The notes: generated from the sequence alone by a model not told the origin. A stretch of 64,000 nucleotides of DNA from Niastella sp. OAS944 (GCA_024809215.1 JANUBW010000006.1:372936-436935); one strand, 5' to 3'; counted from the first letter of the stretch, positions 17,023 through 26,570 are shown. Made by a program: numbers and translations.

Positions 17023-20000
17023 TCAAGACTCCGATTTTATAACATTATGGTCCCTGTTAAACGAACTTCTATACTTCTTAATATACTCACTAGGCATCAT
17101 ATGAAAGACTTTCACAAACTGTTCGCGGAAGTAACGTACATCATTTATACCCACCTGAAAGGCGGCCTGCCTGATATTCATATTTTCGGTCAACATTAAC
17201 ACCGCCGCGCGGCGCAGCCTGATTGACCTGATAAACGCATTTAACGACTGGCCCGAAATTGACTTTACCTTATTATATAAGGCCGGATGGCTCATACCCA
17301 TGGCCTTGGCAAATTTTTTAATGGTGAAATCTTCAGTGTCGATGTTTTGCTCAATCACTGCAATACATTTTCGTAAAAACTCCTGATATTCGGCGGGTAC
17401 CCTGGTATTGGTTTCTTTTAGTGTAATGCTGTCGAAAAAGAAACGTTGTAACAGGTTGCGGTTGCGAAGAATGGTCTCCACTTTGGCCTGAAGCAGTGCT
17501 TTGTCGAACGGTTTGGTAATATAATCGTCGGCGCCGCCCTCAATTCCTTTCAACTTCATATCGGTAGCGGCAGAGGCGGTGAGCAGGATCACGGGAATAT
17601 GGCCCAACAGATCGCTTTGTTTTAATTTGGCGCAAAGCTCCAATCCATCCATGCCCTGCATATTGATGTCGCTGATCACAAGATCGGGCACATGCTGCAA
17701 CGCCAGCTTGTAGCCATCATCGCCATTGTTAGCTGAGTATACCAGGTAATTGGGGCCAAATATCTGTTGCAGGTATTGCGTGATCTCGTTGTTGTCATCA
17801 ATTAACAGGATCGATCTTTTTTGTGTTACTACTTCTTCGGCCAGTTTGCCTTCCTGTTTTAAAGGAATGGGTGTGTTTTCTTCAGGTTGTTCTTCTACTT
17901 CTGCGGCAAGTTCCTGTAGCAGCAGGTTGTTCTTTTCATCTACATCGCCCGAAATATAATCATAGTGTTTGGGCAGGTGGTCGGCGCCTTTGAATAAAGT
18001 AATAGTGAACGTAGTGCCCTGGTTAAGCTGGCTGGTACAGGTTACTGTGCCTTTATGGCTTTCAATAAATTGTTTAACCAAAAACAAACCTATGCCAAAA
18101 CCCGATTGCCGTTTACCATGACCTGCCTGTTGAAATTTTTCAAATATCCGCTGGCTATCCGCGGTGTCTATTCCGCAACCGGTATCACGAATATCAAGGA
18201 TCACCGTATTATTTGTTTCCAAAACACTAAAAATAATGGAGCCGTTCTCGGGCGTAAACTTAAATGCGTTGGAGAGCAGGTTGAATAATGCGATCTCTAT
18301 TTTTTCATAATCGGCATAAATGGTAAGCGAGGGAGTAGCCGTTGTAAAGCGATAGTCGATGTTCTTCATTTTTGCCTGGTGCACAAAACACTGATACACT
18401 TCATCGCACAGGTGAATAATATCGATGGCGGCAATTTTACAGGTATCGGAACCATTGTCGGCTTTTCTAAACAACAGCAATTGATCAACCAAACTTAACA
18501 GGCGGCGGGCATTGCGCCAGGCAATCTTCAGATCGTTGCGGGCATCGTTATGGATCGCTTCTCTGAGCGGATTGATAATGAGTGATAAAGGCGTTCTAAA
18601 TTCATGCGATACATTGGTAAAAAAGGTCATCTTTCTTTCCATCAGTTCTTTTTCCTTTTCATTTTCTACATGTGCCAGTTTTATTTCATAACGTAACCGT
18701 TCCTGGGTGCGGGTATATCGCAGATATACGTAAATGACGCCGGCAAACGAAACAATGTATAGCAGGTAAGCCCACCAGGTTCGGTACCAGGGTGGCAGTA
18801 CAATAATGTTCAGTAGCTGTGTTTCATTACCCCAGGTGCCATCGGGGTTCATGATCTTTACCTTGAACTGGTATTTGCCTTCCTGCAAACGGCTGTAGTT
18901 GGCGGTCTTTATACGGTTCACATAATTCCAGTCTTTATCCCAACCCTTTAAAAAGTACGCATAGTTGATTTTATCGGCGCCATTGTATTCCAGCGCCAGG
19001 TAATCGAGTGACACCACAGCACGATCGAAAGGAATGGTAACCTGGTCAATACGGTCGAGCGTCCTGCCCGTAATATATTGATCGTTTGCTTCCGCCGGGG
19101 AGTTGTTTATTTTTAATCCCGAAAGAAAAATGGCCGGTTGCTGTTTATTGTCCTGCACACTATCGGGATAAAAAATATTGAAACCTTTAATGCCGCCAAA
19201 CAGAAATTCACCCGAGCTTATAGCTAAACCGGCATTGAAGCTGAACTGATTGCTTTGCAGGCCATCAGATTGTGAAAAGTTGCGACAGGTTTTTGTTTGC
19301 GGGTTAAAACGGCACAAACCATTGTAAGTGCTTAACCACAAATTACCCGCGCCATCTTCCAGTAGTCTTAGTATTGAGTTACTTGGCAGTCCGTCGGCTG
19401 TGGTATAACGTTTGAATTTTCCCGTTGTACGATCGAATAAAAGCAAACCGCCTTCCTGGGTGCCGATCCAGAAATTATGTTTTGCATCTTCATGAATACA
19501 ACGAAGGGTATAGCCAATATTGTAGCTGTGGTGCTTTTTGTTATTGCGTTCAATTTGAAAAAGGGTAGAATAGTTGCCGCCCCAAAAAACGCCCTGGCGG
19601 TCTTCGGCAATACATTGCAGGTTGGTAATGCTGTTATCGAACAGCTCAAACTGATTGTTTTGCCGGTTGAACAAATACAAACTGCCCTCATTGGTAGCGC
19701 TGGCCCATAACCTGTTTTGCGCATCCTGGTACAGCAGCCAAACGTTGTTCTCTTTTGCGCGGGTAACCGGGTTGTAACATTCATAGCGGGTAAAGTCGCC
19801 GGTGGTTTTATTGAAACGGTTTATGGCGCCCAGCCAGGTTGATACCCAGATCTCGTTATTCATGTCCTTCACAATACTGGTAATAAAATTACTGCTGATG
19901 GTATTTTTACCGGTGCTGCTATTGGTGTATTGGGTGAAAGTGTTTTTATTTCTATCCCAATAGCGCAGCCCCGCACCATCGGTACCTATCCAGATATTCT

Positions 20001-21084
20001 TTTTTTCATCTTCACAAAACGATAGAATATAGTTGTTTACCTGGTTGTCGTTCCCCGGCGTATTATACGTAATGTGCGTAAAGGAGCTGGTGTGCGATTC
20101 AATCATATTGATGCCGCCGCGCAGGGTGCCAATCCATTTACGGCTGTTTGCATCTTCGTAAATGGCGTAAACGGCGTTGCTGTTCACCAACGGGTGGCCG
20201 GTAGTTGAAACAAATGGAACTGCCTGGGTTGAACCGGGTTGTAATTGCAATAATCCATTGCCATCGGAACCTACCCACAATACATCTTGTTTATCAATAT
20301 ACAGGTTCACGATCTTACTGCGCCAGGGAAGAAAGTTCTCAGAAAACTGGTGGCTTGCCGTATTGAAATAGTACAGCCCGCTTTCATTGCCCAGCCACAA
20401 ATTGCCCTGTTTGTCGGCTTTTAAGCAATTGGCTTGCTTAAAGGTATTATTAACCAGTTGCAGGCTTTTATTGGTATGGTTGTACCGGCAAAGGCCTACC
20501 TGTTGAATAAATACCCAAATGGTGTTGTGTTTGGTATCGGGCTCAATGGCGGTTACGTCGTAATTGGCGTTTTGCTCAAACGTTATTTGTATGCCGGCCG
20601 AGCGTTTGTCTGGGAACACCAATAGTCCGTTTTGCTGCGAACCAATGAGCATATAGCCGGCGGCAGTAGCTTTAATGGTGTGAATATTATCCTGTACATA
20701 CTGCCATTTATTTTTATTGAACGTATTGTATTGTAACCGCGAGAAGTTTGATTTTACGGGGTCGTATACACAGGCGCCTTTAAGGCCGCCTACCCAAATA
20801 TTGTTTTCTTTATCGCCTTCAATGGTGTAAATGGTATTGTTGTTAAGAGAAGTGCTGTCGCCAATGACGTTCCTGAATATTTTAAAACCGTAGCCATCGT
20901 AGCGGTTGAGGCCATCGTAGGTGCCAAACCACATAAAACCTTTATAATCCTGGTAAATAGTAAGTACAACATTGTTCGACAAACCCTGGTCGATACCCAA
21001 ATATTTAACCGGGTAGTTGCCGGCAAACAGGCGAAGCGCCAGCAATAGTAATAGAGAAACTGTGCCAATGGCTTTCTGACTCAT
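17023..21084 (-). CDS. Hybrid two-component system sensor/regulator (HTCS)
   Basis: This 1353-residue one-protein signalling system has a signal peptide, then a periplasmic sensor of repeated Reg_prop blades (about 25-640; many NIWVGG, NLWLGN, GFMWFGT units), and a Y_Y_Y domain (about 690-755). A membrane helix follows near 770-790 (YLLYIVSFAGVIYVYLRY), then a HisKA domain with phospho-acceptor His near 826 in NVSHEFRTPLSL. The HATPase domain (about 930-1035) has the G boxes DTGCGI and GFGIGLFL. The receiver (about 1090-1205) has Asp near 1138 in VISDINMQGMDG, and an AraC-type HTH ends the protein (about 1245-1340). Family precedent says it binds an oligosaccharide in the periplasm and activates its neighbouring Sus locus, here SusC-SusD-GH2. 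All key residues look intact, in contrast with the broken copy at 22646-24379. Confidence 0.97.
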   Translation of the reverse strand: MSQKAIGTVSLLLLLALRLFAGNYPVKYLGIDQGLSNNVVLTIYQDYKGFMWFGTYDGLNRYDGYGFKIFRNVIGDSTSLNNNTIYTIEGDKENNIWVGGLKGACVYDPVKSNFSRLQYNTFNKNKWQYVQDNIHTIKATAAGYMLIGSQQNGLLVFPDKRSAGIQITFEQNANYDVTAIEPDTKHNTIWVFIQQVGLCRYNHTNKSLQLVNNTFKQANCLKADKQGNLWLGNESGLYYFNTASHQFSENFLPWRSKIVNLYIDKQDVLWVGSDGNGLLQLQPGSTQAVPFVSTTGHPLVNSNAVYAIYEDANSRKWIGTLRGGINMIESHTSSFTHITYNTPGNDNQVNNYILSFCEDEKKNIWIGTDGAGLRYWDRNKNTFTQYTNSSTGKNTISSNFITSIVKDMNNEIWVSTWLGAINRFNKTTGDFTRYECYNPVTRAKENNVWLLYQDAQNRLWASATNEGSLYLFNRQNNQFELFDNSITNLQCIAEDRQGVFWGGNYSTLFQIERNNKKHHSYNIGYTLRCIHEDAKHNFWIGTQEGGLLLFDRTTGKFKRYTTADGLPSNSILRLLEDGAGNLWLSTYNGLCRFNPQTKTCRNFSQSDGLQSNQFSFNAGLAISSGEFLFGGIKGFNIFYPDSVQDNKQQPAIFLSGLKINNSPAEANDQYITGRTLDRIDQVTIPFDRAVVSLDYLALEYNGADKINYAYFLKGWDKDWNYVNRIKTANYSRLQEGKYQFKVKIMNPDGTWGNETQLLNIIVLPPWYRTWWAYLLYIVSFAGVIYVYLRYTRTQERLRYEIKLAHVENEKEKELMERKMTFFTNVSHEFRTPLSLIINPLREAIHNDARNDLKIAWRNARRLLSLVDQLLLFRKADNGSDTCKIAAIDIIHLCDEVYQCFVHQAKMKNIDYRFTTATPSLTIYADYEKIEIALFNLLSNAFKFTPENGSIIFSVLETNNTVILDIRDTGCGIDTADSQRIFEKFQQAGHGKRQSGFGIGLFLVKQFIESHKGTVTCTSQLNQGTTFTITLFKGADHLPKHYDYISGDVDEKNNLLLQELAAEVEEQPEENTPIPLKQEGKLAEEVVTQKRSILLIDDNNEITQYLQQIFGPNYLVYSANNGDDGYKLALQHVPDLVISDINMQGMDGLELCAKLKQSDLLGHIPVILLTASAATDMKLKGIEGGADDYITKPFDKALLQAKVETILRNRNLLQRFFFDSITLKETNTRVPAEYQEFLRKCIAVIEQNIDTEDFTIKKFAKAMGMSHPALYNKVKSISGQSLNAFIRSIRLRRAAVLMLTENMNIRQAAFQVGINDVRYFREQFVKVFHMMPSEYIKKYRSSFNRDHNVIKSES

Positions 21085-21131
21085 GTGAATCCCCCCTTTC
21101 TGAAATCGTTAGAGGGTTAAAAATAAAGAAA

Positions 21132-21611
21132 AACAAGCGAACTAACTTCATCAACAAGCGGGCGGGCAGGGGAAACAAGTGAACCGGTAAGCTTAATAAG
21201 CGAGCGAGCAGGGCGAACAAGCGGGCCAGTTGGGTAAACAAGGGTGCGGGTAAGGCGAACAAGCGAACTGACAGGTTCAACAAGCAAACCAATTGCATCA
21301 ACAAGCGGGCCAGTAAGACAAACAAGATAACTGGCTACCCCCACAAGCCTGCAAACGGTAGAAACAGGCTGGCTGCTAAAGAAAATAACCTTATCTCCAA
21401 TGTAAACCATCTTATCGTTGAAGTAAAAATGCTTACAAGCCTTGCAGATTATCTTACAAACGAAAACAAACAACTTGCAAGCGATGCAAATAACCCTGCA
21501 AGCGATGTAAAATATCTTACAAACGAAGTAAATCATCTTACAAACGAGTGCAAACAACCTACAAGCGTAGGTAATCATCTTACAAGCATTTGTGGTGTAC
21601 TTGCTCCATGC
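21132..21611 (+). repeat. 21-bp imperfect tandem array, about 23 units, open as a coiled-coil-like heptad frame
   Basis: From 21132 to 21611 the plus strand splits into 22.9 successive 21-base units with no indel. The first ten units start AACAAGCG or close to it. Later units drift to AAT/AAA-CAT/CAA-CTTACAAACGAAGTA. Read in one frame the units give heptads such as NKRASRA, NKGAGKA, then KYLTNEV, NHLTNEC, KQLASDA. In the second half Leu at position 3 and a hydrophobic residue at position 7 give the 3-4 spacing of a coiled coil. The frame is open to a TAA at 21612-21614, broken once by a TGA at 21180-21182 in unit 3. The only ATG is at 21429, giving at most 61 residues, and no ribosome site is evident. 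The array lies between the divergent HTCS gene and the gene at 21975. Whether it is expressed is unknown. Confidence 0.85.
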
Positions 21612-21614
21612 TAA

Positions 21615-21974
21615 TGGCTGCTTATTGATAGATAAACGTCAATTAGGAGCGTTTGAAATATGCTTTCCTGGCAATGTAATCAAGATAACTTTCTCGGTTT
21701 TCATACCGTTATCAGTTCAACTACATACATGATTCTATTTAAAATTATGGACAAATTGGACAAAAAGGAACATTGCTTGGCGCGTTATGCTTCTACCCCC
21801 ACCTTTGTATAGAACAAACGAACAGCAATGTATAACCGGTCAGGTGTTTAAGGACCCGGCACAGGAACGAGAAAACAAACGGCGCGTTTCGTTCACACTT
21901 ATTGGCCAATGAAGTGTAATGGTTACGTATTAGTAGTAGGCATTTTTATTATTAAACAATTTAAATTTTAAGTG
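21615..21974. other. Non-coding spacer upstream of the FN3-like gene
   Basis: No gene is seen in this 360-base AT-rich spacer. It should contain the promoter of the gene at 21975, and possibly part of the control region for the HTCS on the other side of the array. No motif was assigned with confidence. Confidence 0.4.
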
Positions 21975-22586
21975 ATGAAAAATATAATTATTACCGCGTA
22001 CAAACGCGAAAGCGATAACGACCTGGTTGGTACCATAAACCGTATACTCGGTAAAACGGATAACAACCCGGTTTTTCCAAACCCACCAGCTGTTTTGGGT
22101 GAAATAAAGGCAGACCTGCCGGCATTCATAACCTCAATAACAAAAGCCAGTGGGGGCGATGAGGAATTTCTTTCAGCTAAAAAGGATTTCCGCACCAACA
22201 TGCTTATTAAATTAGGCATACTGGCCGAGTATGTAACGCTTACCTGTGGCGGCGACAGAACCAAACTGTTGAGCAGTGGTTTTGAGCTGAACAGGGCCCG
22301 GGGCGAAAAATCGTTGGCAGCCATCAAGGAATTGAAGGTTACAGCTGAACGCACCGGTGAAGCAAACACCCGTGTTAAAAAGGTGGCGGGTGCAAAAGCA
22401 TACATTCACCAGTATACGCCCGATCCTTTAATGGAAGATAGCGTTTGGGTGAGCAAATTCGTCACCGATTCGCGCTACACCTTTACAGGGCTTAAATCGA
22501 AAGAGAAGTACCTGTTTCAGGTAATAGCCATTGGGATGAATGGCCAGGAAACCGTATCGCCTGCTGTTGCAAGGGTTATTCAATAG
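21975..22586 (+). CDS. Small FN3-like hypothetical protein
   Basis: This 203-residue protein lacks a signal peptide. The N-terminal two thirds look helical (GTINRILGKTDNNPVFPNPP, then RTNMLIKLGILAEYVTLTCG and LLSSGFELNRARGE). The C-terminal third (about 115-203) resembles a fibronectin type III fold (SRYTFTGLKSKEKYLFQVIA, then MNGQETVSPAV). Proteins of this layout are frequent in Bacteroidota and are usually annotated only as FN3-containing; I do not know their role. I start at the ATG at 21975 over an in-frame GTG one codon earlier. A strong hairpin follows the stop. Confidence 0.8.
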   Translation: MKNIIITAYKRESDNDLVGTINRILGKTDNNPVFPNPPAVLGEIKADLPAFITSITKASGGDEEFLSAKKDFRTNMLIKLGILAEYVTLTCGGDRTKLLSSGFELNRARGEKSLAAIKELKVTAERTGEANTRVKKVAGAKAYIHQYTPDPLMEDSVWVSKFVTDSRYTFTGLKSKEKYLFQVIAIGMNGQETVSPAVARVIQ

Positions 22587-22610
22587 CCCTGGTGGGGTAG
22601 TCGCATACTT

Positions 22611-22645
22611 AACAATCCCGCTTCGGTTACACGGGCGGGATTGTT
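22611..22645. terminator. Bidirectional intrinsic terminator
   Basis: AACAATCCCGC (22611-22621) pairs perfectly with GCGGGATTGTT (22635-22645) and a T-rich run follows on the plus strand. It lies between two convergent transcription units (the FN3-like gene and the broken HTCS) and abuts the stop codon of the latter, so it probably served both. Confidence 0.85.
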
Positions 22646-24379
22646 TTATTTTTTGTTGGGAGTTTGTTCGCCAATGGTGGTGCGGTTTTTAATATAATCG
22701 GAAGGCGGGCATTCGAAGTATTTTTTAAAACAGGTGCTGAAGTATTTGGCGCTGTTAAAACCGGTTGAATAATTTACGCTTGAAACATTCTGTTCGCCGG
22801 CATCGAATAGTTGTTTAGCTCTTTTCAGCCGCATTTCATTTACAAACTCAAGCGGCGCCATATTGGTAAGGCTTTTGAATTTTTTATAAAATGCCGAACG
22901 GCTCATGTTGGCCGATGTGGCCATCGCCTCTATCTCAAACTCCGGTTCATGCATGCTTTCTTCTACAAAACTGATCACCGCATCTAAGAATTGTTCATCC
23001 TGCGTGGTGATCACAACATCCGATGGATTCAATACTGCTGCTTTAGGCTTCTCTTTATTCTGCATGTTACGAAACACTTTTGTTCGTTGCCTTAGCAGGT
23101 TGTTGATAGATGCCTTTAAAAATTCAGTATGGAATGGTTTGGTAATGTAATAGTCGGCTCCATACTGTAATCCTTCTATCTGGCTTTGTACATCGTAACG
23201 GGCAGAAAGCAGTACTACGGGTATATGGCTGGTTACCGGATCTCTTTTCAACTGATCGAGCATGGTAATGCCGTCCATGTTGGGCATCATAATATCACTT
23301 ACAATAAGATCGGGCATTTGTTGCTGCGCTTTATGCAAACCCTGCAGGCCATCTGCAGCTATTTCAACCCGGTATTGTGTTCGTAACTGGTTTGCAAGGA
23401 ACGAACTGAGCTCGGTATTGTCTTCTACAAGCAAAACCAGTTGCGCGTCAGATGGCTCTTGTAGCGTATTTGTCGCCGGCAAGGCAGGTGCGCTTTCTTC
23501 ATTAACAACAGGCGGCGTTGTTATTATAATAACCGAATCCGGTGCAAAATGTGCTTTGTCTTTTTGTAGTTCAACCACTACAGTAAGCCCTTTGCCGGCA
23601 TTGTTACGGGCATTAAGTTTCCATGATGCAGCTCAATGAATTCCTTCGAGAGCGCCAGGCCAATACCCGAGCCTTTCAAATGCGTTTGTTGCGGGTGATG
23701 GCTTTCATAATACAACTGGAAGATGTTTTCCAGTTCGGCCTGTTCTACCCCGGGGCCTTCATCGCTTACTTCTATAATAAACCAGCCGGGGTTGGTGCTG
23801 TTTTTTACACTGATGGTAATGGTGCTTGCGGGCGGACTAAACTTAAGGGCATTGCCGAGGAGGTTAAATAAAACGGTTTCAATTTTTTCGCCATCAACCC
23901 ATGCATGCAATTCCTGCATTTCTGCATGAACATGTAGCTGTACCTGTTTCTCACGAAATGCTTCGAAGAAATAATCTGTCACCTGCCTGGTCAATAAAAT
24001 AATATCCGCATTTGAAATATGCAGCGATGCTTTGCCGCTTTGCGCTTTGCCAAGATCGAGCAACTGGTTAATGAACCGGCTCATGCGGGTTACATTTTTC
24101 CTGGCAATAAATAAATTGTCCCGGTCCTCAACCGTAAGCCCTGGACTTTGTACTACGGCCTCTATGGGCCCCTGTATAAGAGTTAACGGGGTGCGAAGTT
24201 CGTGAGGTACCAAACCACATAAAACCCTCGTGGTCTTTGGTTATACGCATAACCCGGTTATCGGGCAGGCCATCTTCAGTTGAATAATGCAGCACACTAC
24301 ACCTGGGTTGTGAACTTGCTTTGAGTGAGCAAAACAGGATCAAAAGCACTTTTGCAAAAAAAATCACAGGCAATCGCAT
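22646..24379 (-). pseudogene. Broken hybrid two-component regulator (internal deletion plus frameshift)
   Basis: Three overlapping frames make up the two ends of one HTCS. From 24379 come a signal peptide and the first Reg_prop blade (YSTEDGLPDNRVMRITKDHE then GFMWFGT). At a GGTACC (24206-24211) the text jumps, out of frame, directly to the histidine-kinase H-box (VPHELRTPLTLIQ), so most of the propeller, the Y_Y_Y domain and the membrane helix are missing; relative to the intact HTCS at 17023 about 2.3 kb is absent. The kinase frame (to 23578) then ends early. One missing base near 23611-23620 restores NARNNAGKGLTVVVELQKDK in the next frame, which continues through a receiver (Asp in IVSDIMMPNMDG) and AraC HTH (to 22646). 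A GTG at 23578 could still start the receiver/HTH part alone. Loss of sensing is near certain; residual DNA-binding activity is possible. Confidence 0.88.
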
Positions 24380-25562
24380 AATGTAGCAGTAAGCAATCAG
24401 TCAAATTGGTTCAAGGTCAAAATTAAAGGTCATAAGTGTATTTGTGACTTTTTTAAACCTCAAAAACCAAAATTTTTACCCAAACGAACAAAAATTAAAC
24501 TATAAATACCAAAATAAAGACCTCTAACCGGTTGGTTAATAATAAGTTTGTAGAAGTCGCCGCCAATGAATGCCATATGAAAAACGAGTTCCAGCGGCTA
24601 AAGAACTGAACAGAAACGCTAACTGCGTCTTCGGGTAACCATAACGATTGCATATGAATGTAACACCCATTTTCTTATTACGCTGTTCCTTCATTTGTAT
24701 ATTCCGCCCAAAAGTGTCGGTTTTCCTTAAACCGGTGAAGTACATCAGTATGTTCCTTCGATCTGTGGTTACTGGCAGATGCACAACATTTTTATTCAAC
24801 GGCAGCTTTACATCCCGAACTATGACCAGTACAGTACAGGATGCCATAGGCTATTCCTAACAGAGAGTTATAACAATTCAATAAATAGCAAACGTCCAGG
24901 CCATTGGGAACCAGACACCCGATGGTATTATGGATAAGTTGCATTTTATTTCGTACAGCGATAATCGTTCCGCTGTGAATGTCTATTCTAGGTAAAAATG
25001 ATTATCATAAACTCCTGTATTTCCATACAGGAGTTTTTTTGTTAACACAAAATTATTTTCCTGTACAATGTGCATAGTGGTTTTACCCCATGAAAACGGT
25101 TACATTTTTTTTATTTCATTTTTTATTACAGATGATGCAACCACAAGAGGCCATATTCGCTCTTAGTAGAAAATATATTTGATCAACTATTGTTTATATG
25201 ACGTGATTAGTGTAATTTTGACAATTATAAATGCTTGCCATCCCTGATAATCACTATCCCCCGGTTGCAGGAACAAAAGATCCAGATTGCCACAGAAGAA
25301 TTTATCTACATCTGCATGACGCTTGTCAATTTAATTGCAGAAACGAAAATTGCCCGATGATTTGCCTACAAAAGAACAATTGTTAGCCCCCTAACTGCCA
25401 GGAGAGAATAAGGTGTATAACCTTAATTAATTACTATTAGCGACGCTTTAGCCGGTAAGAAGAATTATATGGCGCATATCCATTGCAGCTGTAGTGGGAA
25501 ACGTATGCGCATACCCGAACCGTAAAATTTTGTATTCTATAAAAACCTATAATAAAAACGCG
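24380..25562. other. Gene-poor stretch with coding-like fragments
   Basis: No intact gene of convincing length is visible in these 1.2 kb. On the plus strand, 24731-24937 is open and protein-like (68 codons, containing SICGYWQMHNIFIQRQLYIP) but has a stop immediately upstream and no start. A 70-codon ATG frame at 24651-24860 overlaps it in another register and reads less naturally. A 30-codon ATG frame at 25090-25182 (MKTVTFFLFHFLLQMMQPQE) might be a micro-ORF. An intrinsic terminator at 25011-25040 suggests that something on the plus strand was, or is, transcribed. I read the area as decayed DNA beside the broken HTCS. Confidence 0.4.
25011..25040 (+). terminator. Strong intrinsic terminator without an intact upstream gene
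   Basis: ACTCCTGTAT (25011-25020) pairs perfectly with ATACAGGAGT (25025-25034) over a 4-base loop and is followed by seven T residues. This is a textbook rho-independent terminator on the plus strand. The only candidates upstream are the short fragments at 24651-24937 or an unrecognised small RNA. Confidence 0.85.
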
Positions 25563-26255
25563 ATGAAGTACAAATTTCTGCTCCCTATGTTAATGTCTGT
25601 AGCATTATTAAATGCTTGTAAGAAAGACAGCTCTGCAGTTGAAACTCCGGGAGACAAAATCCTTGAGACTTATATCCCCGGAACAAGTTTAGAAGTAAAA
25701 GAGATTGCCATATATACAAACAACCAGGTTATTACTGACGAGGCTGCAATTCAGGACTTCCTGAACCGGAATTTTGACAACGAGGTTAAAAGCAAATTTT
25801 ATCTTGGACAAACATTTGTTACTATTCCTGAATCTAGCCAGTATATGCAATTGTTAGATAACAACCGGATAAATGTGAACGGTATTAACATGCAGATCAT
25901 GGGCTACAAAGACTCAATGATGATTGTGTCTGAGTACACTTCAACTACTTTCCCTGCTGCAGGTGCAAGCTGCGCAGCAATAGTTAACAAGGTTGCACAG
26001 TATAATCCATATACCGACTGCCCCGATGGAGCCTGCAGTACTTACCGCAAAACTTCTCCATTGATCACTAATGGTGTTAATTTTTATGCTCCATTATTGA
26101 CCTATGTTGTGAAATCTGGCGACTGCATTACTGTGCCTAAAGAAACTCCAATGGTGAATGTTAAAAACTTTGATCTGCAATCTCACCTTGAAGTAATAGA
26201 TACGGTATTGATTCAGTATGCAAAACTGCCAATGATTAGACAAGGTAAAAACTAA
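25563..26255 (+). CDS. Hypothetical lipoprotein
   Basis: This 230-residue protein begins MKYKFLLPMLMSVALLNACK: a signal with lipobox and acceptor Cys19, followed by KKD, a usual start for Bacteroidota outer-membrane lipoproteins. I choose the ATG at 25563 over an in-frame ATG at 25494 because the former gives a correct-length signal. The C-terminal half has six Cys (for example YTDCPDGACSTYR and VKSGDCITV), suggesting disulfides. The FKBP-like phrase ILETYIPGTSLEV is not enough to assign a family. It is followed by a strong terminator and is probably monocistronic. Function unknown. Confidence 0.8.
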   Translation: MKYKFLLPMLMSVALLNACKKDSSAVETPGDKILETYIPGTSLEVKEIAIYTNNQVITDEAAIQDFLNRNFDNEVKSKFYLGQTFVTIPESSQYMQLLDNNRINVNGINMQIMGYKDSMMIVSEYTSTTFPAAGASCAAIVNKVAQYNPYTDCPDGACSTYRKTSPLITNGVNFYAPLLTYVVKSGDCITVPKETPMVNVKNFDLQSHLEVIDTVLIQYAKLPMIRQGKN

Positions 26256-26279
26256 TAACTGATAGTAAAGTAAAGAAAG

Positions 26280-26321
26280 GGCTGCCGGGCAACATGTTTG
26301 CCGGCAGCCTCTTTGTTTTTA
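26280..26321 (+). terminator. Intrinsic terminator of the lipoprotein gene at 25563
   Basis: GGCTGCCGG (26280-26288) pairs with CCGGCAGCC (26301-26309) and is followed by TCTTTGTTTTT, 25 bases after the stop codon. Confidence 0.88.
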
Positions 26322-26522
26322 TCACCTTTTTGTACAGGCTACATATGATGGTGCGATCTTTTATAAAAAAAGTCGATACTTCCAAATGATATGAAGGAAA
26401 TTATTTGTGATTTACCAAGAAATAATTGATGCATTTTTTCAATTACATACAACAAACGTTCATCTGCATACAAAAAAGCAATATTCGCACCTGTATTACT
26501 AGTATCTAGTATACAAAAATTA

Positions 26523-26530
26523 TATATTTG
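26523..26530 (+). promoter_or_regulatory. Candidate Bacteroidota -7 promoter element
   Basis: TATATTTG fits the Bacteroidota -7 consensus TAnnTTTG and lies 41 bases before the ATG of the lipoprotein gene at 26571. A -33 TTTG is not evident at the expected distance, so this is a tentative call. The rest of the 26322-26570 spacer is AT-rich and shows nothing else. Confidence 0.4.
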
Positions 26531-26570
26531 CGCGTTTCTAGTAAACCACATTTAACCCAAAATCAGTATC

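Noticed and set aside
21117-21578. Long minus-strand frames through the 21-bp array encoding Cys/Phe-rich heptads (CRLFA, CKMIY)
   Set aside because: They are open only because a 21-base repeat keeps any frame open. The composition (Cys- and aromatic-rich, very hydrophobic) is unlike a real soluble or membrane protein, and the plus-strand frame has the sensible coiled-coil pattern.
21132-21611. CRISPR array
   Set aside because: Units are 21 bases in head-to-tail contact with no unique spacers, they diverge progressively, and no cas genes are present.
24536-24847. 103-codon minus-strand frame in the gene-poor region
   Set aside because: No family features, no ribosome site, and the competing plus-strand frame at 24731-24937 reads more like protein and is followed by a plus-strand terminator.
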